64,000 bases of DNA from Microlunatus antarcticus. Its GTDB lineage: Bacteria; Actinomycetota; Actinomycetes; Propionibacteriales; Propionibacteriaceae. The position numbers and the translations under genes are program-made. Shown piece by piece: positions 24,242 to 32,925 of the stretch; position 1 is the stretch's first letter; every line of letters begins with the position of its first letter. The stretch is from positions 2,728,001 to 2,792,000 of the forward strand of contig NZ_JACHZG010000001.1 in the NCBI RefSeq assembly GCF_014193425.1, read 5' to 3'. The notes beneath the pieces were generated by a model, which ran no database searches, had not been told where the DNA came from, and was given only the letters and a program-made list of their open reading frames with translations.

Positions 24242-25363
24242 TCAGCCCCAGCAGATCTTCGACGCGGCGTCGGAGGTGATGCTCTCGAGGCCGTCGACCG
24301 GCTTGTCGGTCACCAGGGCCACGCCCGTGTCGAAGAAGTCGAGCCCGGGGGTCACGGCCGGCTTCGCTCCGCCGTCGGCGATCTGCTTGATCGCCTTGAC
24401 GCCGAGCTCGGCCATCTTCACCGGGTACTGCTGCGCGGTCGCGCCGATGATCCCGGCCTTGACGTCCGCGATGCCCGGCGAGCAGCCACCGTCGACCGAG
24501 ACGATGGTCGCCGTCACGCCCGCGGCCTTGAGGGCCTCGGCGGCGCCGGCCGCGGCCGGCTCGTTCAGCGTGTAGACGAGGTTGATGTCCTTGGTCTTGG
24601 ACAGGCAGGTCTCCATGGCCGACTTGCCGAGGTCCTGGGCGCCCTTGGTGGGCTCGTTGCACACGATGGTGTACGAGCCGCCCTTGCCGCCGGTGTAGCT
24701 GCCGGACTTGTCCTCGTCGCCGTTCTTCTTGATGTCCTTGGTGTCGATGCCCATGCCGGTCAGGAAGCCCTGGTCGCGGCCTAGGTCGACCGAGACGACC
24801 TTGTCGTTGTAGAGGTCGAGCAGCGCGATGTTGGCCGGCTTGCCGTCCTGCTTGGCCGCCGCCCACTTGCCGATGGCCTCGCCGGCCTTGAAGTTGTCGG
24901 TGGCGAAGGTGATGTCGACCGTGTCCGCGGGGTCCGGCGGCGTGTCGAGCGCGATCACGAACAGCCCCTGCTTGCGGGCGTTGTTGATCGCCGAGTTGAC
25001 GCCCGGGCCGTTCGGGGTGATGAGGATGCCCTTGTCGCCACGGGCCACGGCGGCCTCGATGGCCTTGACCTGGCCGTCCTCGTCGCCGTCCGCCGCGCCG
25101 GCGGCGTAGGTGAGCGTGACGCCGTCCTTGGCCGCCTCGTCCTCGGCGCCCTTCTTCATGGCGAGGAAGAAGGGGTTGGTGGAGGTCTTGGTGATCAGCG
25201 CGACGGCGATCGTGCCGCCGGAGCCGCCGTCGCCCGAGCTGGTGCCGCTCGGGGTGGCCGAGCCGGCGCAGGCCGTCAGCGACAGCGAGGCCGCGGCGGC
25301 GAGCACGACGCCGGCCATCAGGCCGCGTCGTCGACCGCGGGCGAGGGGTAGAAACTTCTTCAT
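24242..25363 (-). CDS. Sugar ABC transporter substrate-binding lipoprotein (FrcB-like)
   Basis: 373 residues. It has an Arg-rich n-region, a hydrophobic segment and a lipobox ending LTACAGS, so it is a lipidated extracytoplasmic protein. The mature part is a periplasmic-binding-protein type I fold: VALITKTSTNPFF, LITPNGPGVNSA and ALDTPPDPADTV resemble FrcB-type fructose-binding proteins. The ATG at 25363 with GAAGGGA upstream is chosen; the frame runs on to 25426 without a better start. First gene of the operon; a LacI-type operator lies 42 bp upstream. Confidence 0.92.
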   Translation of the reverse strand: MKKFLPLARGRRRGLMAGVVLAAAASLSLTACAGSATPSGTSSGDGGSGGTIAVALITKTSTNPFFLAMKKGAEDEAAKDGVTLTYAAGAADGDEDGQVKAIEAAVARGDKGILITPNGPGVNSAINNARKQGLFVIALDTPPDPADTVDITFATDNFKAGEAIGKWAAAKQDGKPANIALLDLYNDKVVSVDLGRDQGFLTGMGIDTKDIKKNGDEDKSGSYTGGKGGSYTIVCNEPTKGAQDLGKSAMETCLSKTKDINLVYTLNEPAAAGAAEALKAAGVTATIVSVDGGCSPGIADVKAGIIGATAQQYPVKMAELGVKAIKQIADGGAKPAVTPGLDFFDTGVALVTDKPVDGLESITSDAASKICWG

Positions 25364-25404
25364 GAACGTGATCCCTTCGTTGGAATGACGCACCGTATGT
25401 CGCG

Positions 25405-25418
25405 TGACAACGGTGTCA
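25405..25418. promoter_or_regulatory. LacI-family operator (cre-like)
   Basis: TGACAACGGTGTCA fits the LacI/CcpA-type consensus TGWNANCGNTNWCA at every defined position, with the characteristic central CG. It lies between the divergent FrcB-like gene (25363) and the LacI regulator gene (25507), as expected for local autoregulated control. Confidence 0.75.
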
Positions 25419-25506
25419 GGCTTCATCTAAGATATTCTCAGCCGTGGTGTCAACCTCGGTTCGATCACGATTGTGCGAACACCGTCGTGAGGACAAGGAG
25501 GTTCAC

Positions 25507-26544
25507 GTGACCGACCCAGCGCCCAGCCGCCACCCTCGAGGCCGCGCGACCATCCGCGACGTCGCCGCGCTGGCCGGAGTCGGCATCAAGACGGTGTCCC
25601 GGGTGATCAACCACGAGGCGAACGTATCGGTCGGAACGCGGGAAAAGGTAGAGCAAGCGGTAATGGCGTTGAAGTTCACGCCGAACCAGGGCGCCGGGGC
25701 CCTCCGCCGTGGGGACCGGAAGACGCTCACCCTGGGCCTCCTCCTCGACGCCGTCGACAACCCGTTCTCGGCCGCGATCCACCGCGCCGTCGAGGGTGCG
25801 GCGTGGGAACGGCAGACCGCCGTCTTCGGGGCGAGCTTCGGCGACGACCCGGACCGTGAGCGCGCTCTCGTCGAGGCCTTCACCCGCCGCCGCGTCGACG
25901 CGCTGGTGCTGACGACCATCTCCGAGGACCACACCTACCTGCAGACCGAGCGCGACCAGGGGGTGCCGGTCGTGTTCGTCGACCGCCCGCCGCGCGGGCT
26001 GGAGGCCGACACGGTCCTGACCGACAACCGGCACGCCTCGGCCACGGCCGTCGCCCACCTGCTGGCCCACGACCACCGCGACATCGCGTTCCTCAGCGAC
26101 GACCTCGACGTGGCGACGGCCCGTGAGCGGTACCTCGGCTACACCGAGACGCTGCAGGACGCGGGCGTCCTGCCCGGCCCCGTCGTCACCGGGGTGCTCT
26201 CGGTGGAGGCCGCGTACGAGGCCGTCCGCGACCTGGTGACCGGCCCGCGCCGGCCGACCGCGATCTTCACCAGCCAGAACCTCGTGAGCATCGGCGGCAT
26301 CCGCGCCCTGCACGACCTCGGGCTGCACCACGAGATCGCCATGGTCGGCTTCGACGACCTCTTCCTCGCCGACATGCTCGAGCCCGCGCTGACCGTGGTC
26401 GCCCAGGACCCGGCCGAGATGGGCCGTACGGCCGCCGCGCGCGTCTTCGCCCGCCTGGACGGCGACGACTCCCCCGCCGTCACCTCCGTGGTGCCCGCCA
26501 CGCTGGTCGTCCGCGGCTCCGGGGAGATCCCGCCCGCGCACTGA
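25507..26544 (+). CDS. LacI family transcriptional regulator
   Basis: 345 residues. The N-terminal LacI helix-turn-helix plus hinge reads IRDVAALAGVGIKTVSRVI and VEQAVMALKFTPNQGA, followed by a periplasmic-binding-protein-like effector domain (LGLLLDAVDNPF ... VDRPPRG ... FLSDDLDV ... GFDDLFLADML). GTG at 25507 has AAGGAGG about 6 nt upstream; an earlier GTG at 25444 lacks this. Divergent from the FrcBCA-like operon with an operator between; likely its sugar-responsive repressor. Confidence 0.94.
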   Translation: MTDPAPSRHPRGRATIRDVAALAGVGIKTVSRVINHEANVSVGTREKVEQAVMALKFTPNQGAGALRRGDRKTLTLGLLLDAVDNPFSAAIHRAVEGAAWERQTAVFGASFGDDPDRERALVEAFTRRRVDALVLTTISEDHTYLQTERDQGVPVVFVDRPPRGLEADTVLTDNRHASATAVAHLLAHDHRDIAFLSDDLDVATARERYLGYTETLQDAGVLPGPVVTGVLSVEAAYEAVRDLVTGPRRPTAIFTSQNLVSIGGIRALHDLGLHHEIAMVGFDDLFLADMLEPALTVVAQDPAEMGRTAAARVFARLDGDDSPAVTSVVPATLVVRGSGEIPPAH

Positions 26545-26551
26545 GCCGGTC

Positions 26552-26629
26552 CGCCGGTTTTCTGACGCTCGTCCGCGTCTTCGCACCGCTCAGGTCGCAT
26601 CGCGGTCGACGAGGGGCAGAAAACCGGCG
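26552..26629. repeat. Long-loop inverted repeat between convergent genes
   Basis: Perfect 13-bp arms CGCCGGTTTTCTG (26552-26564) and CAGAAAACCGGCG (26617-26629) enclose 52 nt. Further pairing continues inside: CTCGTC (26568-26573) with GACGAG (26608-26613), and CGCG (26574-26577) with CGCG (26601-26604). It lies between the ends of LacI and the SDR gene and may be a bidirectional terminator or a structured repeat. Confidence 0.65.
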
Positions 26630-26652
26630 AGAACCGTCGGCTCGCGGCGACG

Positions 26653-27426
26653 TCAGTCGAGCAGCCGTCGCAGAGCTCCGCCCGTGAGCAGCCCGCCGTC
26701 CACCGGGAGCGCGTGGCCCGTGATCCACGCGGCGTCGTCACCGGCCAGGAAGGCGACGGCCGCGGCGACGTCCTCCGGCCGACCCACGCGGTCGAGCGGG
26801 TAGAGCCGCCGGAGCCGGTCGGCCCCGCCGGGCTGGTCGTCCCAGACGCGGGTCTCGATCGTGGCGGGCAGCACCGCGTTCACCCGGACCCGGGGCGCCA
26901 GCTCCGCGGCCAGGTTGCTGACGAGGGAGACCACCCCGGCCTTGGCCGCCGAGTAGGGCTCGCTGCCGAGAGCAACCACGGCGTTCACCGAGCCGACGAT
27001 CACCACGGCGGGGTGGACGTCGCTGGCCAGCAGCAACGGCGCCGCGGCGCGGCAGGTCCGGACCACGCCGAGGAGGTTCAGCTCGAGGAGCTCGAGCCAC
27101 GTGCGGTCGTCGGTCTCGACGAAGCTCCCGTGCGCGCGATCTCCACCGGACACGTGCACCAGGACGTCGACCCGGTCCAGCGAGTCGAACAGGGCCTCGA
27201 CCGACGTGCGGGAGGTGACGTCCACCGCAGCCGCCCGGTGCCCGGACCCGGGCAGGGTCGCGCCCGCCGCCTCGCACGCCGCCTGCTCGAGGTCGGCCAG
27301 CACGACCACGGCGCCCTCGGCCGCGAGGCGTCGCGCGACCGCCAGACCGATGCCGGTGCTCCCGCCGACCACGAGCACCTGTCGGTCCACGAACCGGCGC
27401 AGCCGGAGGTCGCCGTCGGTCTGCAT
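26653..27426 (-). CDS. Short-chain dehydrogenase/reductase (SDR)
   Basis: 257 residues, classical SDR. It has the nucleotide-binding VVGGSTGIGLAVARRL, acidic residue after beta-2 (LADLEQ) suggesting NAD(H), a catalytic Ser in IVGSVNAV and YSAAK carrying the Tyr-Lys pair. C-terminal ITGHALPVDGGLLTGG is typical. Substrate unknown; next to a sugar ABC locus, a sugar or polyol dehydrogenase role is plausible. ATG at 27426. Confidence 0.9.
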   Translation of the reverse strand: MQTDGDLRLRRFVDRQVLVVGGSTGIGLAVARRLAAEGAVVVLADLEQAACEAAGATLPGSGHRAAAVDVTSRTSVEALFDSLDRVDVLVHVSGGDRAHGSFVETDDRTWLELLELNLLGVVRTCRAAAPLLLASDVHPAVVIVGSVNAVVALGSEPYSAAKAGVVSLVSNLAAELAPRVRVNAVLPATIETRVWDDQPGGADRLRRLYPLDRVGRPEDVAAAVAFLAGDDAAWITGHALPVDGGLLTGGALRRLLD

Positions 27427-27563
27427 GGCGAGATCTTCGTCCCTCTGCGCACCGTGCGGGGACCGCCCGACCCGCGGACGAGTAGATTTCGCTCACCCGA
27501 CCGGGCACGGCACGATCACGGGTGAAGACCCGCGAGCCAGCAGGAGCGAGAGGAAGCGTCCGC

Positions 27564-28820
27564 ATGACCGAGCCGGGAGGGGCCGCGCCCACCCCAGGAG
27601 CCACCGCCCCCGCACCGTTGAGCCCGCCGCAGCCCGCCGCCCTCACGCTGACGGCGCCCGAGCCGGTCGCCGCGGTCGCGACGACGCAGGCCCCGGCCAT
27701 GGCGCCGCAGGTGGACCCCAAGCAGCTGCCCGCGCTCGACGACCGTGTCGAGGGCTACCTCACCGCGCTGCTGAAGGCCCAGGCGCGCTCGCCCGAGTTC
27801 GCCCGGCAGGCCGACAACGTCCGCACCATGGGCGACTCCGAGATCCGCAAGGCGGCGGAGACGTCCAACCGGCTGCTGCAGACGCCGGTCAAGGCGCTGC
27901 AGGAGGGCGGGCTGTCCCAGGGCTCGAAGGTGGGCCGGACGCTGCTCGAGCTGCGCCGCACGGTCGAGGAGCTGGACCCGAGCCAGGCGACCGGCCCGCG
28001 CAAGTTCCTGGGGATGATCCCGTTCGGGGACAAGGTCGCCGACTACTTCCGCAAGTACCAGGGCGCGCAGAGCCACCTCGACGCGATCCTGCACAGCCTG
28101 CGCAACGGCCAGGACGAGCTGAGCCGCGACAACGTCGCGCTCAACCTCGAGAAGCAGAACCTCTGGACCGTGATGGGCCGGCTCAACGCCTACATCTACG
28201 TCGCCGAGCAGCTCGACGGCCGGCTCGAGGAGAAGATCGCCGAGCTCGAGCTGATCGACCCCGAGCGGGCCAAGGCGCTGAGCCAGGACGTGCTCTTCTA
28301 CGTCCGCCAGAAGCACCAGGACCTGCTCACCCAGCTCGCGGTGTCGATCCAGAACTACCTCGCCATCGACGTGATCATCAAGAACAACATCGAGCTGATC
28401 AAGGGTGTCGACCGCGCGTCGACGACGACCGTCTCGGCCCTGCGCACCGCAGTCATCGTCGCCCAGGCGCTCAACAACCAGAAGCTGGTGCTCGACCAGA
28501 TCACGGCGCTCAACACGACCACGTCGGACCTGATCCAGCGGACCTCGGAGCTCCTGCGCGACAACTCCGCCTCCATCCAGAAGCAGGCGGCGTCGGCGAC
28601 CGTCGGGCTGCCGCAGCTGCAGGCCGCCTTCGCGAACATCTACGCCACGATGGACTCCATCGACGCCTTCAAGGCCGAGGCGCTGACGTCGATGAGCACC
28701 ACCATCGGGGCGCTCGAGTCCGAGGTCGCGAAGTCACGCAGCTACCTCGACCGCGTGTCGCGCTCGGACACGAACCTCGCCTCCGGCGCGCTCGAGCTCG
28801 GTCCCGAGACCGACGGCTGA
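27564..28820 (+). CDS. telA: Toxic anion resistance protein TelA
   Basis: 418 residues. After a 50-residue Pro/Ala-rich leader the TelA domain follows: IPFGDKVADYFRKYQGAQSH, then long helical stretches (LEEKIAELELIDPERA, IKNNIELIKGVDRAS). TelA/YceH proteins were linked to tellurite and antimicrobial-peptide resistance and are often encoded with XpaC; the mechanism is unclear, with envelope stress proposed. ATG at 27564 with an AGAGGAAG site. It is the first gene of the large signalling block and nearly contiguous with the following eight genes. Confidence 0.92.
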   Translation: MTEPGGAAPTPGATAPAPLSPPQPAALTLTAPEPVAAVATTQAPAMAPQVDPKQLPALDDRVEGYLTALLKAQARSPEFARQADNVRTMGDSEIRKAAETSNRLLQTPVKALQEGGLSQGSKVGRTLLELRRTVEELDPSQATGPRKFLGMIPFGDKVADYFRKYQGAQSHLDAILHSLRNGQDELSRDNVALNLEKQNLWTVMGRLNAYIYVAEQLDGRLEEKIAELELIDPERAKALSQDVLFYVRQKHQDLLTQLAVSIQNYLAIDVIIKNNIELIKGVDRASTTTVSALRTAVIVAQALNNQKLVLDQITALNTTTSDLIQRTSELLRDNSASIQKQAASATVGLPQLQAAFANIYATMDSIDAFKAEALTSMSTTIGALESEVAKSRSYLDRVSRSDTNLASGALELGPETDG

Positions 28821-28839
28821 GACCGGGCCGGGACGAGGG

Positions 28840-29364
28840 ATGGGCTTGCGCGACTGGTGGGACCGGGTGAACGGGCGTACGCCCGAGCCCGCCGCCCCCG
28901 AGGTCGTGCTCGACCGTGTCCCGACCGAGGAGGACCTCCTCGCCTCGCTCGACGCGACCGACGCCGCGGTGGCGGGCGGAGCCGTACCCGCGCCCGTGGC
29001 CTCCCGCGTCCGGCGGATCACCCGGACGGTCCGCGAGACCCTGCCGCGCGTCCGCAACCTCGGCCTGGGCAGCGCGGAGGCGTACGCGGTCACCGCCACG
29101 GCGACCGACTACCTGCCTGAAGCGCTCGCCGCGTACACCCGGCTCCCCCGGCAGTGGGCGGACTCCCGCCCGGTCGAGGACGGGAGGACCTCGCTGATGC
29201 TGCTCATCGACACCCTCGACCTGCTGGCCAGCTCGATGGACGCGATCTTCGACGCCGCCGTCCGGGTGGACGCGAACGCGCTGGTCGTGCAGGGACGGTT
29301 CCTGCAGGAGAAGTTCGGGCACGCGTCCTCGGACCCGACGAGCCCAGGACTCGGACCCCTGTGA
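28840..29364 (+). CDS. Small helical protein, possible XpaC-like partner of TelA
   Basis: 174 residues without membrane segment. The middle and C-terminus ([14 protein letters not shown] ... [21 protein letters not shown] ... GRFLQEKFG) resemble the C-terminal part of XpaC-type proteins, which are the usual neighbours of TelA; this is pattern-based and not certain. ATG at 28840 preceded by GACGAGGG. The stop overlaps the start of the AAA ATPase (GTGA), so both are coupled. Confidence 0.8.
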   Translation: MGLRDWWDRVNGRTPEPAAPEVVLDRVPTEEDLLASLDATDAAVAGGAVPAPVASRVRRITRTVRETLPRVRNLGLGSAEAYAVTATATDYLPEALAAYTRLPRQWADSRPVEDGRTSLMLLIDTLDLLASSMDAIFDAAVRVDANALVVQGRFLQEKFGHASSDPTSPGLGPL

Positions 29365-30617
29365 CGCCGCGCTCGTCCGAGCCAGATGGGCTGCGGTCGG
29401 CCCTGGAGTCCGCCCTGGCCCGCATCGCCGCGCTGCGCGAGGCGTCCGAGGCGATCGCCACCCCGGCCCCGCCCGGGCTCAACCCGCTGGACCTCCTCGG
29501 CTCCCCGGCGCTCGGCGCCGTCAAGTTCCCGGGGATCGGCGCGGGGACGGGTGACCTGCCGCTGGCTCCGGGAGAGACGCCGGCGATCAGGACGTCGGAG
29601 CACACCCCGGAACCTCCCCCGCCCGCCGCCGCGGCTCCCGCGACGCCCGAGGAGCCGGCGGCCACGCAGGCCCCGGCCGAGCCGAAGAAGACCGTCGAGG
29701 AGCTGCTGGCCGACCTCGACGCGCTGACCGGGCTCGCCGAGGTCAAGGGCGAGATCCACCGGCAGGTCGCCGTGCTGCGGGTGGAGAAGATGCGGGCCAG
29801 GGCCGGGCTGCGGTCGGCGACGATCACCCGTCACCTCGTGTTCGTGGGCAATCCGGGCACGGGCAAGACGACCGTCGCGCGCCTGGTCGGCGGGATCTAC
29901 GCCGCTCTCGGGCTGCTCAGCCAGGGTCAGCTGGTCGAGGTCGACCGTTCGGAGCTGGTCGCGGGCTACCTCGGGCAGACCGCGCTCAAGACCGCGGAGG
30001 TCGTCGCGTCAGCGGCCGGCGGCGTGCTCTTCATCGACGAGGCGTACAGCCTGGCCGGGGACCAGTACGGCCAGGAGGCCGTCGACACCCTGGTCAAGGA
30101 GATGGAGGACCGCCGCGACGACCTGGTGGTGATCGTCGCGGGCTACCCGGGTCCGATGGTGGGCTTCGTCGCCCAGAACCCCGGCCTGTCCAGCCGGTTC
30201 CGCACGACGCTGGAGTTCGCCGACTACACCGACGACGAGCTGCGCTCGATCCTGGCCTCGATGGCGGGTGGCGCCGACTACGACCTCGGCGACGGCTGCG
30301 CGGACCGCTTCACCGCCCTGCTGGCGACCACCCCGCGCGGCCCGACCTTCGGCAACGCCCGCTTCGCCCGCAACGTGCTCGAGGCCGCCATCGGCCGGCA
30401 GGCGTGGCGGCTGCGCGACGTCGAGGAACCCACCGTCGACGAGCTCCGCGGCCTCGTCCCCGACGACCTCGGGGCGGACCCGGCACCGCCGATCACCGAC
30501 GACCCTCTGCTCGGGATCGCCCCGGACGGACCTCCGGCAGGCGATGCTGGAGCCCCCCAGACCCCGCGGCCGTCACCCCCGACGGACGCCGCGCCGAGCG
30601 AGGAGCAGCCCGGATGA
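29361..30617 (+). CDS. CbxX/CfqX-type AAA ATPase
   Basis: 418 residues. A Pro/Ala-rich N-terminal region (about 1-110) precedes an AAA module: Walker A in [16 protein letters not shown], pore-loop region [12 protein letters not shown], Walker [11 protein letters not shown], sensor/Arg-finger region [12 protein letters not shown]. This subgroup includes the Rubisco activase CbbX and the EccA ATPases of type VII secretion; it remodels partner proteins as a hexamer. GTG start overlapping the previous stop, and its own stop overlaps the GlnX start (ATGA). The partner here is unknown; TelA or the kinase complex are candidates. Confidence 0.92.
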   Translation: MTPRSSEPDGLRSALESALARIAALREASEAIATPAPPGLNPLDLLGSPALGAVKFPGIGAGTGDLPLAPGETPAIRTSEHTPEPPPPAAAAPATPEEPAATQAPAEPKKTVEELLADLDALTGLAEVKGEIHRQVAVLRVEKMRARAGLRSATITRHLVFVGNPGTGKTTVARLVGGIYAALGLLSQGQLVEVDRSELVAGYLGQTALKTAEVVASAAGGVLFIDEAYSLAGDQYGQEAVDTLVKEMEDRRDDLVVIVAGYPGPMVGFVAQNPGLSSRFRTTLEFADYTDDELRSILASMAGGADYDLGDGCADRFTALLATTPRGPTFGNARFARNVLEAAIGRQAWRLRDVEEPTVDELRGLVPDDLGADPAPPITDDPLLGIAPDGPPAGDAGAPQTPRPSPPTDAAPSEEQPG

Positions 30618-31936
30618 GCCAGACGTCCTCCGCGCCCGCCCCGGCCCGGCCGGCCCCGTCGGCACCGCCCAGCCCTGCCCCGGCCCCCACACCGGCTGTC
30701 CCGACGCCGCTCGGCGCGGTCCCGGTCGAGGTCGCGCAGCCCGTCACCGACACCCCGGCGCGGCTGCGGCGCCTCCGGAACGTGGTGGTCGCGAGCGGGC
30801 TCGTCCTCGCCGTGCTGGGCACGACCGCGATGGCCCTGCTCACCCTGACGCTGCGGCAGGCCGCCAACGACGTCGAGCAGCTCGTCCGCGTGCAGACCAT
30901 CGAGACCGACCTGCTCGTCGCCGACGCCAACGCCACCAACACGTTCCTCGTCGGCGGGCTCGAGTCGCCGCAGCGCCGGGCCGCGTACGACGACGCGCTC
31001 GCGGAGGTCGCGGGGCTGGTCTCCCAGGCCGCCCAGGCGCAGCCCGCCGACGCCGACGCGCTCGCCGCCCTCAACGCGCAGGTCCTCGACTACGCCGGAC
31101 TGGTCGAGGCCGCGCGGGCGAACAACCGGCAGGGCCTCCCGGTCGGCGCGCAGTACCTCCGCGAGGCGAGCAACGGGCTGCGCACCGACGCGCTGCCCCT
31201 CGCGGACGCGCTCGTCGAGGCCAACACCGCCCGCGCCGCGGCCTCCCTCTCCACCGGCTGGGGCTGGGTCCTGCCGCTCCTCGCCCTGGGCGCCACCGCG
31301 GCCTTCGTGGTCGTCCAGCTCCGCGTCGCGCGGCAGTTCAAGCGCCGGGTCAACGGCGGGCTGCTGACCGGCTCGATCGTGCTGCTCGGCCTGTCGCTGG
31401 CCTCGGTCGTGGCCCTGGCCGCCCTGTCGGTCCTCGTGGGCACCGCCCGCAGCGACTTCGAGAGCGTCAGCGACGTCGGGACGGCCCGGGTCCAGGCCAA
31501 CCTCGCGAAGTCGTCGGAGAGCCTGACCCTGATCGCCCGCGGCTCGGGCGGCACCTACGAGCAGTCGTGGCAGGCCTCGGACGCCACGGTGCGCGAGCGC
31601 CTGTCCCGGGTCCGCGACGGCTCGGTCTTCGAGGGCCAGTGGGACGGCTACACCAAGGTCCACACGCAGATCCGCAGCCTCGACGACGGCGGCTCGTGGG
31701 ACGACGCGGTCGGCCTGGCCGTGGGCTCGGAGAACGGCTCGTCGAACGCCGCCTTCGCCCCCTTCGACCAGTCCGTCGCCCGCTTCGTGGCCGGCACCGG
31801 CACCGGCGCGGTCAACGACCTCCGCGGCAGCCACGGCGGGCTGCTCCTCGGCTGCGTGCTGACCTTCTTGGCCGGGCTCGGCGCCGCCTGGGCCGGCAGC
31901 CGCGGCATCGCGGCCCGGCTGCGGGAGTACCGGTGA
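30614..31936 (+). CDS. glnX: GlnX-like four-helix membrane protein
   Basis: 440 residues. A 50-residue Pro/Ala-rich cytoplasmic start is followed by TM1 (about 57-80), an extracytoplasmic helical domain (about 81-215), TM2 (217-238), TM3 (249-275), a second extracytoplasmic domain and TM4 (about 408-428). In mycobacteria and corynebacteria, GlnX lies between GlnH and PknG and relays amino-acid binding to the kinase. Identity here rests on topology and on being directly upstream of glnH and pknG. Coupled on both sides by ATGA and GTGA overlaps. Confidence 0.82.
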   Translation: MSQTSSAPAPARPAPSAPPSPAPAPTPAVPTPLGAVPVEVAQPVTDTPARLRRLRNVVVASGLVLAVLGTTAMALLTLTLRQAANDVEQLVRVQTIETDLLVADANATNTFLVGGLESPQRRAAYDDALAEVAGLVSQAAQAQPADADALAALNAQVLDYAGLVEAARANNRQGLPVGAQYLREASNGLRTDALPLADALVEANTARAAASLSTGWGWVLPLLALGATAAFVVVQLRVARQFKRRVNGGLLTGSIVLLGLSLASVVALAALSVLVGTARSDFESVSDVGTARVQANLAKSSESLTLIARGSGGTYEQSWQASDATVRERLSRVRDGSVFEGQWDGYTKVHTQIRSLDDGGSWDDAVGLAVGSENGSSNAAFAPFDQSVARFVAGTGTGAVNDLRGSHGGLLLGCVLTFLAGLGAAWAGSRGIAARLREYR

Positions 31937-32925
31937 GCGCCCGACCGGCCGGACGGTCCCCGCGCCGCGGGCTGCTGGCCGGCGCGGCGCTGGCGCTCTG
32001 CGCACTCCTACCCGCCTGCGCGGTCTTCGGCACCGACGAGACGCCGGTCCCCGTGCCCGCCGCGGCCACCGCCGCGCCCTCGGGGGCCCCCGCCGCGCCC
32101 GCCGCCTGCGACGACGCCACCACCTCGTACGCGCCGAGCGAGCTCACGAGCAGCGACGACCTGCCGGCCGGCTCCACGATGGCGAAGATCAAGAAGCGGG
32201 GTCGGCTCGTCGCCGGGGTCTCGGCCGACAGCTACCTGCTCGGCGCGCGCGACCCGCTCGGCGGCCAGATCCAGGGCTTCGACATCGACTTCGTGAAGGC
32301 GATGGCCAAGGCGATCCTCGGCGACGAGAAGAAGTACCAGCTCGTCGTGATCACCGCCGCGCAGCGCATCCCCGCCCTGGAGTCGGGGCAGGTCGACCTC
32401 GTCGCCCGGAACATGACCATGACCTGCGACCGGTGGAAGCAGATCGCCTTCTCCTCGGAGTACTACCGGGCCGGTCAGAAGATCATGGTGCGGCTCGGGT
32501 CGAAGGCCACCTCGCTGGCCGACCTGGCGGACCAGCGCGTGTGCGCGCCCAACGGCACGTCGAGCATGGAGAACCTCGTCCGCCTGCAGCCGAAGGCCGT
32601 GGCCGTCGGGTCCGACAGCCACACCGGGTGCCTCGTGCTGTTCCAGCAGGGGCAGGTCGACGCGATCACCGGCGACGACACCGTGCTGGCCGGCCTGGCC
32701 GCCCAGGACCCGTACGCGGTGGTCCCCGAGCAGAAGGCGTTCACCGCGGAGCCGTACGGGCTGGGGATGAACGCGAAGGACGTCGACCTGGTCCGCTTCG
32801 TCAACGCCGAGCTCGCGCGGATGCGCTCCGACGGCGAGTGGACCACGATCTACGACCGCTGGTTCTCGGGCCCGCTGGGCTCCGCCCCCGCTCCGCCGAA
32901 GGCCGTCTACGGACGGTCCGCGTGA
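31933..32925 (+). CDS. glnH: GlnH-like amino-acid-binding lipoprotein
   Basis: 330 residues. Signal peptide with lipobox LPAC (Cys29), then a Pro/Ala spacer and a type II solute-binding fold: LVAGVSADSYLLGAR, IQGFDIDFVKAMAKAI, RIPALESGQVDLVARNMT, YGLGMNAKDVDLVRFVN. These are typical of polar amino-acid binding proteins. No ABC permease is nearby. In mycobacteria GlnH binds Asp/Glu and signals through GlnX to PknG rather than feeding a transporter. GTG start overlapping the GlnX stop. Confidence 0.9.
   Translation: MSARPAGRSPRRGLLAGAALALCALLPACAVFGTDETPVPVPAAATAAPSGAPAAPAACDDATTSYAPSELTSSDDLPAGSTMAKIKKRGRLVAGVSADSYLLGARDPLGGQIQGFDIDFVKAMAKAILGDEKKYQLVVITAAQRIPALESGQVDLVARNMTMTCDRWKQIAFSSEYYRAGQKIMVRLGSKATSLADLADQRVCAPNGTSSMENLVRLQPKAVAVGSDSHTGCLVLFQQGQVDAITGDDTVLAGLAAQDPYAVVPEQKAFTAEPYGLGMNAKDVDLVRFVNAELARMRSDGEWTTIYDRWFSGPLGSAPAPPKAVYGRSA

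Noticed and set aside
28840-29364. Firm naming of this gene as xpaC
   Set aside because: Similarity is limited to general helical patterns at the C-terminus and to location beside telA; kept as a possibility only.
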